A stretch of DNA of 64,000 nt from Reticulitermes lucifugus (taxonomy: Eukaryota > Arthropoda > Insecta > Blattodea > Rhinotermitidae): assembly GCA_026260175.1 (NCBI GenBank), contig JAKCWW010000075.1:116605-180604 (forward strand). The letters run 5' to 3'. Below the pieces are notes generated by a model. It searched no databases. It was not told the origin of the DNA and worked only from the letters and a program-made list of their open reading frames with translations. Positions 43,906 through 56,714 of the stretch are shown one piece after another (the first letter of the stretch is position 1; each line of letters starts with the position of its first letter). The position numbers and the translations under genes were made by a program.

Positions 43906-46851
43906 GGAAAATCTGACCACCTCTAATCCCACAGTAACAAATCCACTCGCGTCATCACCAAATAAGATTTGTACGTGTAATGATTTTACCGTAGATTTAG
44001 TAAGGCAAACAAGAAGAAGAAGAAGAATCTGTGTTTTTGTGACGGAGGTGAGCGTTTCTTCTGCTGTATAAACTGAATTTTTAAATGGTATTTATGCTAA
44101 AGGAGCTTGAGTCTCCAGAAGATTAAGTACGTCGGTTTATGGGAGGAACGCAATTAAACGCATCTGTTATTAAATAAAAGTGTTATTTGGATTCATCAGC
44201 AGGCATATAGCTAGCGTAGATAAAATGAATTACACCACAACAATAGTGGACAGTGTAAAATGAATGACGTATGGACGACAATTCACCGAGAAACGTAGCC
44301 AGAGGCTCGTCTTCCCTCTACAGATTGCCTGTTGCCTGTAACCATTCTTTTTTACTGGATGACGTCACTGCCTTTTCTGTAATGAAGTACTTGGAGAGGA
44401 ACGCCCTTGAATGAGAGGGAGATAAAACCATCTTATGTGGAATTTAAAAAAAAACTGGAACACTGCGGTACATAATTTGATTACAAAAGCTGCTTGGAGG
44501 TGAGACTGGAAGTTTAGACTGATGACGTAACCGATTACGTTTCTTTGTATGTTGTAGCGTCACGACAACCATAACTCATCTCCCAATCATGAGCTGAATG
44601 CTGGGGGATCAGTAGCATTTCCCATTATACTGCAGAATTCCTTTGAATTCCTACGACCTCTCCTCGTTATTTCTGCACATTTAACGACGTAGTGATTTGC
44701 TGAGATTATACAACTTCGGCTGTTGGGATGATTAATTAATTATGAAAAGGATGGTATCTGGAAGGAGTCGATCGTGACCTAATTTTAGTTACTAACCCGC
44801 TATAGAGCGACTGAGTAAAATTATATATATATTCATTTGTAACAGCCGATCTCCATACACTTACCTAAATCCGAGACCCTTAAAACAAGAAGCAGAAATA
44901 CTGCCTACCTTACCGAGACGTCGAGCCACAGCGCTCGTTGCTCTGGGTAAATGCATGCTTTAATATTGTAATGAATATAATGGACACTTGGAGAAAAAAA
45001 AAATCCCACCCAGCCTCGAAAAGAACACTTTTCACTATAAAGTTTGTATTTGGTATTTATTTCTCTTATATACTCTTAGATCCACGTTTCACTCTGCAGA
45101 ATAGAATGTATTTTTCACACCACCATCACCCAACTTCCTAATTAAGAGTACCGGGCACTATTCCGTATAGATAAATCAAACGGAGCTTCAAGCTACATGA
45201 CCATTGGTCTCCTGTAGTGCAGAGGAGCTTTGTGTTTATTCGTCTTTACTCGTCTACAAGCCTTTATGAAATGGTGCCTTGCCACAAATGAATTATTCTT
45301 TTTTATCTGCATACCTTCATTGTAAACTTACTTCCTCGTGCTGCTGCTAGAAAGAAGCTGCTGGTTGTGTAGAAAAATTGCTTGTGAAAACGATTAAAAA
45401 TTATGTTGGGTTTACCTGGGGAAATAATTTAGAAGTAAATATTATGAAGAGAGTGAGGAACGTAATGCTGAACACTAAGAACCAGAATTTTGCCCACAGC
45501 TTTTATTTATTTGTTTCTTAAGACTCAGGAAAAACAGGGATTACTTCCCCGAACAGCATTAACTAGTTAGTCTTTGTATTGGAAGAGCAGTAATTTTCTA
45601 TGTATTGTTTGCGTGGCTTTCAGACTTCAAAGATTTAAAAGACGTTTAGAAGTAATTACTGTACTGAATCGAGTGGTACGAGGATTATAAAACTTGCATT
45701 ACAATAGATTTTGGAAGGAATTTATATTGAGAGATGTCACGAATGAATTAAAGACAGACTGGAACATTCCATTTCATGGGCAACACAATTTTAATCTGTG
45801 ACCTACATTTAGAATAAAATCAAGTTTCCAGTGAGTTAAATGCTGAAAATCCTGTTAATCGCTTCGGAGCCCTGTTGAGCCACCGCAGTCTGATAGAGCA
45901 TTCAGAAGCCGTTAACCTTGGTTTATACAGCCTTGAGATGATTAAAAATGAGACTTTTAAACTTGTCCGAATTAAAGAGACGTGCTCATAAACTCATTCC
46001 TTTATTGGTATTGAATCAGTGCTTTTTAATTACACTCAAATTATGACAGCTTGCGTGGCCCACCTGGTGCCATATCTTTACTTTGGCCAAGTCACCTGAT
46101 GAGATTTCAGGTTTTTACAGAGATGAATATGCATATTGTTGTCTACTGGACTTTGACACCATTTAGTCTGGTAGGTGGTTACAACCATTCTGCCTCCAAA
46201 CTTCTACTTTGAATTCTCAGACAGACTCTTCATCCGAATGGCGGTGCCCGCCTACCATAAGACAGTGTCATAACCCAGAACACCACAATAAAAGAGAACA
46301 ACATTCTTGTACATATTAAGGAAGAGCTGTGCTGAGACTTTCGTCATGCATATGCATATTGATTATAATTCAGCACACTCTCCCATGCTAAGAAGACGAT
46401 CATTGAATTCAGGGGAGAACAAATCCTTCAGATATTTTACATTTTGCTTCTTTGTGCAGTGTTTTTTTTCTTCGGAGATTCAAGTGGTAATCTTGAAAAG
46501 GGGTGAGAGTCTCAGTTGATTGCGGGTTTATATTACTGTCTATACGAGTATATAGATGTTTTACACGTTAGAGATATTGTAGTATTCTGAAAGGCTCTGA
46601 GTGAACCCACACAGGCGCGTCACAAGTTTTGGCTAAATATCTGTGTGTGAGATTATCCTTTCATAGTCTCTTTCTTCGTTGTTGTTACAATTGTGGTCTG
46701 CTTGGTTAATTGCAGTTGGCGTGTTGGTAAATTTCCGAAGAACCAAATAACAGTCTAAACGGTGTCACAATGCAGAAGTCAATTCTAATTCTTACTGTCG
46801 CGAAAAGTTTATATTTCATTTTCTCTATTTTGTTGATATAACCTTTCATCA
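43906..46851. other. 2.9-kb block without supported features
   Basis: Frames of 60-71 codons only. A short TATATATA at 44822 is trivial. Nothing else seen. Confidence 0.35.
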
Positions 46852-46884
46852 GTATCATCTTTGTTATAATAACGAAGATGATAC
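46852..46884. repeat. 15-bp hairpin
   Basis: GTATCATCTTTGTTA and TAACGAAGATGATAC are complementary at 14 of 15 positions around a TAA loop. It sits directly before a TCA microsatellite. Confidence 0.85.
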
Positions 46885-46892
46885 AGATACGG

Positions 46893-46915
46893 TCATCATC
46901 ATCATCATCATCATC
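46893..46915. repeat. (TCA)n microsatellite
   Basis: Seven to eight TCA units. Further scattered ATC runs lie at 47060-47090. Confidence 0.9.
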
Positions 46916-47460
46916 GTCTACGTTTTCATCATATACCCATCTTGTTTGTTAGTAATTTTATTCTCCTCATATTCACCCCTCATTCATCAATATTATCTTA
47001 TTATTTTTATCATTACGAACTGAATTATATATCATCTGATTTATTGTTTGGTTCTCTTTTATCATCATCATTATCGTCATCATCATAATGACACATTTAA
47101 TTTGCAGTTTAAAGTACCTTGGATTTCCAGCGGAGGCAAGATAGCAAATTATAAAGACGTTCTGATCACCGCTCCTTAGTTAGTCCTTGGCACCATTTGT
47201 GATTCGTGCATGGTACTGTCCGTGACACTCGATTTCTTGCATGTTGGGAGGGGGACACGGATCGAATCCCAAGAACAAATATTCTTTCTTTAGATTATCT
47301 TTAATTTCTCCCAGTACCATCAAACGGTTTAACTCAACCATACGTGACTTCTCTTCCACTCGGCAGATACTCATTTCGAGTCTCTGCCAGAAGAATTCTA
47401 CCCTAACTTTGTGTCTCTCCCAAGCAGCTGCAAATATTTTGTATCTAATTATTAGAAATC
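46916..47460. other. No recognisable feature
   Basis: Spacer with a 64-codon minus frame (47180-47374) that has no recognisable motif. Confidence 0.35.
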
Positions 47461-47720
47461 AGGCCCGTTTACGAAGGATTTGCAAAAAGTTACTATTAAC
47501 GTCATCATGTCTGTCCGTCCGGCCAACTCTACGCATTTAACAGCGCGAATCATACAGGAAGAATATTTGTAAAAAAAAGTATCTGTGTTTGGCTAAAATT
47601 TGTGTACATTTACCGATTTTGGTTAAAATCAGACAAAAATAAAAGACGCTTTACATGAAGAACTACTAAAGTTTATGATAATATCTCGCCGTTATTGCTG
47701 ATTGTAATTGAGAGCGACTG
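47461..47720 (+). repeat. Dispersed repeat D, copy 2
   Basis: Starts GGATTTGCAAAAAGTTACTA, then TTAACGTCATCATGTCTGTC, a GCGCGAATC block, AAAATTTGTGTACA, AAAATAAAAGACGCTTTACA and TATGATAATATCTCGCCG. The same order occurs at 53960 and 57325. No coding potential. Confidence 0.6.
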
Positions 47721-50523
47721 TATTCTATGTGACGTACGAACTGAGGTGGAACTTTTAAACGTTTTTTGAAGATCTAACCATGGAAATTCAGGCAGGTCTT
47801 ACACTTCATATACGACCTGAGAAAGAAGAAATATTGAACAATCTAGACACTAACACCGAGACACATTCTGGTCTCTGTGAGGTATAATCTGAGCTTTAAG
47901 GAATAGATTATGATATAAGAAAGACTGTTAGTCTTATACGAAGGTACGGAAAAAAATTTTAGGGGCAATAAGAAAGCGAAAGGGCCAAATCTTTCGTCCT
48001 GCCAACATTTCCTACCTTGTTATCTCGGTATTTCATTCGACGCTAACTCCTTTAATGTATATAACCACCTTCGCCACACATTATTTATCTTCAGTCGTTG
48101 CTAATTTCTTATCAGTTCCATAGAATTATTTTTAAATAACTCGGATACCGGGCACTCATCCTATTCTGACCTAATTCATTCCATACTCACTAAATCTCTC
48201 TAACGATATACACACATGGGTGATTTGTCTGAGGTTTCCAACCCACATGTAACATATCTACCACATGACACAGTTGTGCAGCCCTGCTATGGGCGAGCCC
48301 ACCTGACCCCATGTGAAACAGTTGTAGGTCGGCAGATTGTCGCGGGTCGCTGTTCCAACACGAGTTGTGGTCCTTGCTGCTATTAACGAATACTCTGCAG
48401 ATGACAGAAAGGAAAGGAAATGTTTAAGCCCTGGAAGCCCAAAATTATTTTAACTAATACGTAAGAATGCAATTCGAAGCTCACAGAAAACAAAGTATTT
48501 ACTTTACAATAGCCAATTGGTTATTGCTAGTTAGGAAAATAATTGTTTATTGCAAAACTCTTAGGAAATATAAATATTTACTTTATGGACAAGATGCGAA
48601 GCTTTGAGATCTGTAAGCAAGGGGTGTATGTGGTGACCACAATGTTTTATATTTTTCAGACTCTAAGGGATTTTTTTAGAAATGGATCTTACAAGTAACA
48701 TTACCTCTGTGCCTTAACACCATGCTACGTAGGTATCCTGAGGGATCCTGGTTACACAATTCCATGTATTGTAGACCTATGTCACATGGAGTCAAGTACG
48801 TTCGCCCATGATAGGACTGCACAACACACTTGTCAGTGAAAATACGATGTAAGAATGGGAATACTCGTAATTTGGTAGGAAGCTTCAGAAATTGCATCGA
48901 TGGGTGGACAGCACTCAAGAAATTTTTGTGAAATTTATTGAACTGGACAAGGATAGGATCTAATGTCCAGCCTTTTGAATACGATATCTGGGCTTTATAA
49001 AAGGAATATTCTCGATTGGATGAGGTAATAAGTAAAGACAGGTAGTGTATCACGGAGGTTGTCTGCATGAAGATGGGTATTTAGCTTCACCCTCCGGCCA
49101 ATTTACTGCTGCAAAAAGAGTTTCTGATGTCAAATGTCATAGGCACATTACTATCAGTATTAGAATTGTTAATTAGAATGAACAACCCGGAATTCTCTGT
49201 TGGACCAAATTCTACTTTAATTCACAATCACAAAATTCTCCGCTGCCACAGAGCATTATTGAAAGCAGCTTTATATTGGCACATCTCAAGACCGATCCAT
49301 AGCTTCTGCCCCAAATATAGGTTAAATTATCACTATTTATTTCTTCCATAATTTGACCAATCCATAATTCATTATGTTTTGTCACTGCTTATTCGACGCT
49401 GTGTTACCTGAGCAGTAAAACGGCATCGTTAAGTGAATCAATAAATAAGGAACACATTACAGAGGAACACTGTTGTGCAAAATGACTTACACAGATTCAA
49501 AACTTATAGGGTGCACAAACGTGGGTAGCTACTTGTCAGATACTTGTAATTGATATTTAGGTAGCGTGTAAAATCCCCAGAGGCAGGCCGTTCTTAGAGA
49601 AGAAGTTAAGTAACACGACTTCCAGTATTCCATCCTGGAAGGTGTGTCCATTTACTGTGTTTAAAATGTAACGTAGTTTCTCTATTAGACTGTAGGGCTT
49701 AAAGTCTTCTTATGGATATTGTAAAAAGTTTTATGTTGTAATATACTTCTGTTTGCTTTTTAGACCTTCAAGAAACTTTACAGTAGTGGGAAACACATTT
49801 TGAGAAATGGAATGGAAATTTCATTTTTTAGTCTGTTGGTAAACAGAAACGTTTCTGTTGGGGTTTCGAAAGCCGAAAGTGTGAGTCCTTCTTTTGAAGG
49901 TCTGTGTGTGTTGGTTGATGACAGCCTTGCTAAAGGAAGGCGTACGAACACACACACGTGCGCGCGCTTAAAATGAAACTCTATGTGCTTAATTTCTCGC
50001 CTATCTTAAGCCTCCTAATAACTTTTTATCACTAGTTTACATTCTAAAACTATAAAGGTGAATATGTAGGTCAACATAATTTTGCCATTTGTTTTGTATG
50101 TTCGTAGAACCTGTTGTCTTTCTTGGAAATCAACATAGTTACAAATATTTGCAAATAAAATGTTTAGGAAACATTTGGACACAAGAATGTTGAAGTAAAG
50201 GAGTGAATTAGGATGTCAAGTGACGAAGAGCGTATTTGCTTGTAAAGGTCACGTAATGTTGTTAGGACTGTGAAGGATTTGGAGGATACTGTGGGCTGGG
50301 AATGTGGCTAAGATGGGATCGGAAATTAATTAAGGCAAAATTATGGGACTACTTCCAAATGCAAGTCAGCCGATCTGTCGCTGATCTAAGTTGTTCCGCC
50401 TGTCAGGTCCCTCTCTTTTACAGCATGCAAACTCGTGTTTGTACTCACACAACGGGAATGTTGTTTGGTATCTGAGGGTCCGACAGAAGTGATTATGACT
50501 GGGGTGAGAAGCCATGTGTTTTT
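47721..50523. other. 2.8-kb block, one 130-codon minus frame
   Basis: A minus-strand frame 48676-49068 (130 codons) is the second longest in the window. It shows no domain, signal peptide or repeat I recognise, and its codon makeup looks no different from the surroundings. I do not call it a gene. Confidence 0.3.
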
Positions 50524-50640
50524 TAGATAGGTACAAACCGTGTACCTTAAAAATGGAGGCAACAGGTTCCTCCGAAAAGCTAGTACTTCTCTTCGAAATT
50601 AGGCACCGTCACATCCCAAAATGTAGCCAGTTTAAAATTC
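50524..50640 (+). repeat. Dispersed repeat F, right-type copy
   Basis: The translation CTLKMEATGSSEKLV and RHRHIPKCSQFKI is a decayed CTLKMEA-GSSETLVP-YQTTRRHIPEDSNL phrase. At the nucleotide level it is the reverse complement of the left-type copies (GGAGGCAACAGGTTCCTCCG here; GTTTCAGACGAGC at 18790). The 61-codon frame 50514-50699 is this repeat. Confidence 0.68.
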
Positions 50641-51653
50641 AGGCTTTTATGTCTTTTATAAAAATAAACCAAAGTAAATTCAGACAAGTCAGTTTTTAAC
50701 CTACTATAAAACCGCAAATATAATATGTAGTTTTGTGTATTACGTGTACATGTTAGAAAAACGATTCTAAGAAGAGATGCTTCATAATTAATGGACGTTA
50801 GAATCCAAGAATAATTGTTTGACTCAGTCGACACAACTTTCTTTGTAAACAAATTTCTTTTTATACAATAAATAGCTACATTTTTCGGCTTTTATATTAA
50901 AGGCATCAGGCTAAACGACTGTAAATTAAATAAGGACAAACCCTATATCACATTGTATTAAATGATATGTGTTATTGAAATCTCACACCTTACAACAGTT
51001 ACTTGTATATATTATTATACCCTATTTAGTCTTGCTGTTAACATGCACGTTACATTATAAATTCGTTAAAATTATGTAAAGTTCATAATATATAACTTCA
51101 GAAAATATATCTGATTGATCAGAATTTTCCCTGCAATTTGACTTTGGTACAGTTACCACCAGTCCTTATTTTCGTACATGGTGGTGTAGGTTTGACTACA
51201 ACCTATATTGTTTTATCGTCTGGATTTACTTCCTCCTAGCTTTGTAAAGCATTACGTATATCGACACTGTATGACTACTTAATTTTATTTGGCCGATTCT
51301 CATGTATGGAGGAAAATGCTTTATCAAATATTTGCTGGTCGGCAAAACTGCACACGTTTATATTAGGGAAGTAATTGTTTATCGACAAAGTTGTGTCCAC
51401 TGAGTGAAAGTATTCCCATTTTTGCATCACAAAACACAAAGCGATGACACGTACCGAAATTGATGGAAGTGTACTTAGTTCCGAATTCTATTTTTTTAAT
51501 ATGTAGATCTAAGTACGTATCAATAAAAAGTTTAAGTCACAGTCACTTAATTTAATCCTGAAGTCAGGGAAATAAGCCACATGGATTAAGACCCTCTAAA
51601 TCTCATTAAAATTATTACTACTTTCTTTCCAGAGAACTTCTTTCCCCCTCTCC
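50641..51653. other. No recognisable feature
   Basis: AT-rich. The 90-codon minus frame 50580-50852 overlaps repeat F and is chance. Confidence 0.35.
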
Positions 51654-51884
51654 ATGACGCAACAGTCTATAATGGTCCAGGGCCTCCTCATTATCGAGAA
51701 TTCACTATAACACTCAGACATACCACACTCGGTAGGACTCCTCTGGACGAGTGATCAGCCCGACACAGAAACCTCTACCTTACAACACACAACACTCACA
51801 AGAGACAGACATCCATGCCCTTGGCGGGATTCAAACCCGCATTCCTAGCAAGCGAGCGGCCGCAGACCCACGTCGGCCACTGGA
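51654..51884 (-). mobile_element. SINE family C, antisense copy
   Basis: The plus strand shows the complement of family C in order: GGTAGGACTCCTCTGGACGA, GTGATCAGC, ACAACACACAACACTCAC, GACATCCATGCCC and the B-box complement GCGGGATTCAAACCCGC, ending CGTCGGCCACTGG. The 3' portion (51654-51730) is more decayed. No TSD recognised. Confidence 0.88.
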
Positions 51885-53325
51885 TTACTTCCTTATATTC
51901 ACCTCAAATCGTCCAGCCATTCAGTGCACAGTAATCTTGTAGCGATAAAAGCGCTTTTGGCAGGTTGATATAAATTACAGGATGTTAGAAATAGGTTAAT
52001 CAATGGAGCAGGAAGTGGGACGCCTCGAACGTCGTTATCCCTACTATCCATGGAGCTGCTTTCTGTATCTTAGTATAGTCACAGCTTGAGCTGTAGGTAT
52101 CGCTTTATGTGGGCTTAGGATGTCACCTTCTTGCACACGTCTCTGACACTGCAGTGTACAGGAATGGAGTTGAACTTTTTTATACTTTTAATTTTCGTTC
52201 TGCTTTCTATAAATTTAAGCGGCGAAACGGCTGCGTAGAAAATTACTTCCTAAATATTTTAAAACAAACTTGAAAATCCCGAAATTCGGTTATTGAGAGT
52301 CAGACTTGCGTGCTGGTAACAGCCGGTTCGAATGCTGGCCAGGGAATTTGCAACCTAACTAACCAGTTTCATTACTAAGTAACTAACTAACTCCAAGGAA
52401 CATGTAGACCCTCAGTGTTGATGGTCGCGTGTGTGGTCCAGAAATTCTCTGCCTTTTACGGAAAACCATATTGTGCCACTGCACACAGTTCTGAGAGAGG
52501 TGAATTCAGTTTACACCCTCAGATTCTATTTCGTTATGTCAGTAAAAGGTTTGACAAAGTATCTGTGCTCTGCCCACGCATTGTATTTGTGGATTTATCA
52601 TGCCTCTCACAATAATCAGTTATTCTTTCTCGAAACAGAATTGACTGATTGGTCTTTGTAATGAAGACGTAGCGTTTTCTGTAAGGTACAAACAGAATTT
52701 GTGAAAATTATTTGTATTTGTATTTAGGCTTTCTACAGTAAGGTTGGCCATAATATTTATTAACCTCACATCTACTGTTTGGTCTTCCAAGAGTTTTTCG
52801 TATCCAAATTTTATATGAAATCTCTATCTCTACGGACCTGCCATTTTATAGTATTTTATGGAATACTTTTGGTGTATAAATAAAGAATTTTCAATACTTG
52901 TAAACCTGCGTGCAAGTAAAACAATTAATGTGGTCTAACAAAAATCTTCCGTTGCAGAATGTTGGCAGAATTAATTAGCAAAACACGTTTTCTCACACAA
53001 ACGTCAAAACAATAGAGCTGAGTGCGTAACACATCGCTTCATTAGAACATAAACGTGTCTAAACTGCGTGATTCCACCTGCACGCATGCACGTTACTCAC
53101 AAGCAGATACCAAGGTTACATCACTGAAACACAAACATGTGGGATGAGATTAAAAGAAGTTCCCACACTGACGAATGACAGATTTATCCACATTATAAAA
53201 AGAAAGAGACAAAACTTTAGCCTGATTATTTTACTTCCGTGAATCATAATGGTAAATTTTTGAGAGCGGGAGAGTTGAAAGTAGGTTGTCAATTCAATTT
53301 ATATTCTTCGCTTCATTTTTATTAC
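51885..53325. other. No recognisable feature
   Basis: Mostly AT-rich. At 52285-52345 a CGGTTCGAATGC string looks like a B-box, but no A-box or body supports a SINE. A short CTAA run lies near 52360-52392. Confidence 0.3.
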
Positions 53326-53332
53326 GTAGTAG

Positions 53333-53419
53333 TTGGAAGAGGCTACGGACCTGTCGTAAGACAGACTACAGAATGAATGAATGAATGAATGAATGAATGA
53401 ATGAATGAATGAATGAATG
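53333..53419 (+). mobile_element. Minimal LINE-A insertion with (GAAT)n tail
   Basis: Only the last 12-13 codons of the LINE-A ORF remain (GGA AGA GGC TAC GGA CCT..., i.e. GRGYGPVVRQTTE, stop within GAATGA). They run straight into about 12 GAAT units (53371-53419). GTAGTAGTT (53326-53334) and GCAGTAGTT (53419-53427) may be a short TSD. It is an extreme 5' truncation and shows the native LINE-A 3' tail. Confidence 0.85.
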
Positions 53420-53427
53420 CAGTAGTT

Positions 53428-53959
53428 TAATTCACAGCGCATCCTCAGCTGCATGAACATAGGTAGATAGCATAGATTCCGAATTGGCCTTTCAATTGAC
53501 ATAATCCTTTCTGAAATACTTAGCTGTGCCAATGCCATCTTCTTAAGGCCTCAGTTACATTAGGCCGACCTTTTGCAATATAGTCTACGACATAAAATAT
53601 AGACTATAAATTTTTAATGTACTATAAAACCTGACCTACCTGAGTAACCAGTTCCATAAAGGGGAGTACTTCTTGAGAAACCAGTAATTATATTCATTAT
53701 GAGCCGTTTTGTGGAAAATAATAATAAAGGCAGAACTCCTCTTCTTATATGGTGGGAGTTACTGGATAAATACAAAAGAGAATTTAGCTAAATGCTGCTG
53801 AAAAATGTAGGGTGCACTCCTGATTCTAATACCAAATTTAACCAGGATTCATTCTTAGTTTTGAAAATTAAGTATAATTAAGTAAAATAAGATAAACTGC
53901 TTGGGCTTTATGTATATGACGTCCTCATTACTTGTATATTTTTAGGCGCGTTCACATAG
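53428..53959. other. No recognisable feature
   Basis: AT-rich spacer. Confidence 0.35.
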
Positions 53960-54260
53960 TCGCGAAACGCACCTATTAGCTTCGTCATGTCCGTCCGTCT
54001 GCATGTATCAGCGCGGCTTCACTTGACTAATTTTCGTGAAATTTGGTTTTGGAAACTTTTATGAAAATCTGTCCAGAAAACCCAAATTTGGTAAAAATCT
54101 AAAAAAAAATACAGGACACTTTGCATGAAGGCTTTTAAGCATGTGTTATTGTTTAAGCGCTCTTCCGGTAAAATTGTATCAGGTTGTTAGGATAGCCGAG
54201 GAGATATAAAATATATGCAAACGCGCCACAGTGTTACGTGCATTGCATATCTTGCTGCTT
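53960..54260 (+). repeat. Dispersed repeat D, copy 3
   Basis: CCTATTAGCTTCGTCATGTC, CGTCCGTCTGCATG, CAGCGCGGCTTC, TTTTCGTGAAATTTGG, ACAGGACACTTTGCATGAAG and, near the end, CGCGCCACAGTGTTACGTGC. It aligns with 47461 and 57325 in order. Confidence 0.65.
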
Positions 54261-55088
54261 TCTGCAAAGAATCATAGGTCTATGAAGTAACACAGTGGGA
54301 AACAACATTTTTTGTCGCTAATATCTTGCGCTGGGATATTCCGAGCCTGAAGTCTCATAGTGGTTACTCAGACACATGTGAGAGACAATAGATCTGTGTG
54401 TCTGTCTGCCTGTGTTTACAATACACATCAGGTCAAGCTGTCATCAGAACCGTCATTATTTTTCTCTTGTTCGCCCAAGATGGATACACTCATCAAATAT
54501 AATTGCGTATGTATCATATGCCGGCCTCCTATTCTCTTTGTCTTTTTCCTACAGTGGATTCTATTCTATTCTAAAACTTTCACTGTTTTTCAATGTTCTG
54601 GATCACAGAACACACACAATAAGAATCGTCACATCGAAAAGAAGAAAACGAGAATGTGACATAACCACACTCTTTGGGAGACAGATTTCGTTTTGTTTGT
54701 GTCTTTTGTTACGCGCTAGAAAATGCGGTTCATAACGCATGGTCGCTTTCGGATGGCCCACGAGCTGGATGACTGACTTACAGTCACGGATTTCATTTGG
54801 TGCTTCGGGAGTGCAGCGACTTCTGATCTTGCTTTGGACACGACGAAAATAGACGAAACGCTTTACAGTATCAGGCCAGATTATTGGTAGTCATGAATGC
54901 ATATGGTACCGACAGTGAAATCATGAAATATCTAATGTGTACATTTTTATTGATCAGCATTTTCCAACCAATAATCCGCAGATTACCTCTGTTTCGCGCT
55001 TCTTTTCCGGGTACTCCGTGAAAATTTCTATTGAACATAACCTAGTATTTACTCTTGGACCGCATTATATACGAGTATTTATATGGCC
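54261..55088. other. No recognisable feature
   Basis: Overlapping frames of about 100 codons at 54360-54735 are chance readings in my view; no motif recognised. Confidence 0.3.
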
Positions 55089-55334
55089 GATCCCAGTGGC
55101 AGTGCGATCTAAGGCGTAGACCTGAAGCTGCTTGATTCCTGGGATTGTGGGTTCCAATCCCGCTAAGGGAATGGGTGTTCGTTTCTTGTGGTTGTTGTAT
55201 GTTGTGTAGGTAAGCGGCCTCTGCAACGAGCTGATCACTCGTTCAGAGGAGTCCTACCGGGTTTGTGTGATCCAGAAACCTCAATGGTGAGGCGGTCTAG
55301 GCCCGCCTTTCGCTGTTGTGCCAGAGAAAAAGCG
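55089..55334 (+). mobile_element. SINE family C, copy 3
   Basis: Head CCAGTGGCAGTGCGATCTAA and B-box GTGGGTTCCAATCCCGC, then the family body (TGTTGTGTAGGTAAGCGGCC, GATCACTCGTTCAGAGGAGT, GATCCAGAAACCTCAA) and CTGTTGTGCCAGAGAAAAA. It lacks about 15 bp present at 43550. No clear TSD. The 72-codon frame 55188-55406 is incidental. Confidence 0.9.
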
Positions 55335-56634
55335 TATATAATCATAAGCTTATGTGTGCGTTTTCAAATTCTGTTAGAAATAAGAATTCAAAGTAAATTA
55401 ATATGAAGTTTTGCCACCTGAAATATTTGTTGGTCACAGAAGTTGAAAAAATATCATGCTCCTGTGCTTACAATACAATAAGTACAAAACGTTTTTACTC
55501 TCTATTAACGCTTTTAAGACCGAGGTTCACGTAAACTGCTTTTATGAATACAGTTTCTATTTCACAGAAACACTGCACTTCCGTAAAAAGAACAATCGAG
55601 AAATAATTATTGCTATTTATTCTAATAATCCTACGAAGTGCATAAACATATTGTGGCAGCAAAATGAAGAGTTTTCAAATGTCGAAACATGTAGTCAACA
55701 TAGTTATCACGGCGAAATATAGGTTAGGAATAACAAGATCATAGATCTATGTCACACAAGTGATTGCACAGTCTGCTCTTGACATTAGACTAGACAGTAG
55801 CGTTAAATTATTCTAAACCTCTCGACTGTTTGACTGAAAAATAAAACCAAACAAATTCAAAGCATTAGATCTGCAGTGATATGCTGTGTAAGAAAATAAA
55901 AAAATTACTTACTTACGAATTAAGCAACGGCCAGGTGCCTTTGCGCTCTTGTGTGGCGACATTTCGTAAGAACTGCTCCGATTCTATGGTTTTCGTTCTC
56001 AGCGCGTGAGCATTCAGGCTATAGAAAGTCACTCATGTGTTGCGTATCAGAATCACATTATTTAAATACATGATTCTGTATTTAAATTCGTGTGTCCGAT
56101 GTGGATTGCATTTCCCGTCTGCTAGAACTAGTGAAGGAAGCTGCGGGAATGTTTTATATTTAGGGGGATAAATATGAATTTAGACAATTTTAATTTTATG
56201 CTTTAAATAATGAAATTCTGAAAATAGTCTAAGTACATGTAAGAAACAAGTTTCTACCTCACAGAAAACGAGTGACTCTGTATCAGTTTAGCTATATATA
56301 ACCTTAGAAGTTGAGATCGTTTTGAAATAACACAAAGTACGTGTTATTATTATATTTAAACATAATTACGCACATTCTATGTATAATCCTGAGAATTTCC
56401 ATACCATATCACTAGTTACATTTCTCTATATTCAACATTTTATACCACTTTTCTAACTAAGTTGTATTTATCGCCTGCTTCAATATTAAACCCTCTGTAT
56501 TTTACTGGTAGAGTGTATTAAACTGCCGCATATGATTAACTCAGTAAACTGGTCTAATTTTCCAGTGTCAGTAAGTTACTAGCGCCTTCAGACTGCATTT
56601 GTTTTAAGGTGATTCATCCCCGTTGCGCTGTTGA
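55335..56634. other. No recognisable feature
   Basis: AT-rich. The 88-codon frame 55456-55722 has no recognisable motif. Confidence 0.35.
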
Positions 56635-56714
56635 TCAAATATATATGTTTACCAATATGCAGTAATATATATGGTGTTGTGTATGACTGTGTATTGGTAA
56701 ATATACATATTTGA
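56635..56714. repeat. Foldback with 23-bp arms
   Basis: The arms at 56635-56657 and 56692-56714 (core GTTTACCAATA / TATTGGTAAAT) are complementary at 21 of 23 positions, separated by 34 bp. No TSD or coding content. It may be a tiny MITE or a cruciform-prone AT-rich site. Confidence 0.8.
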
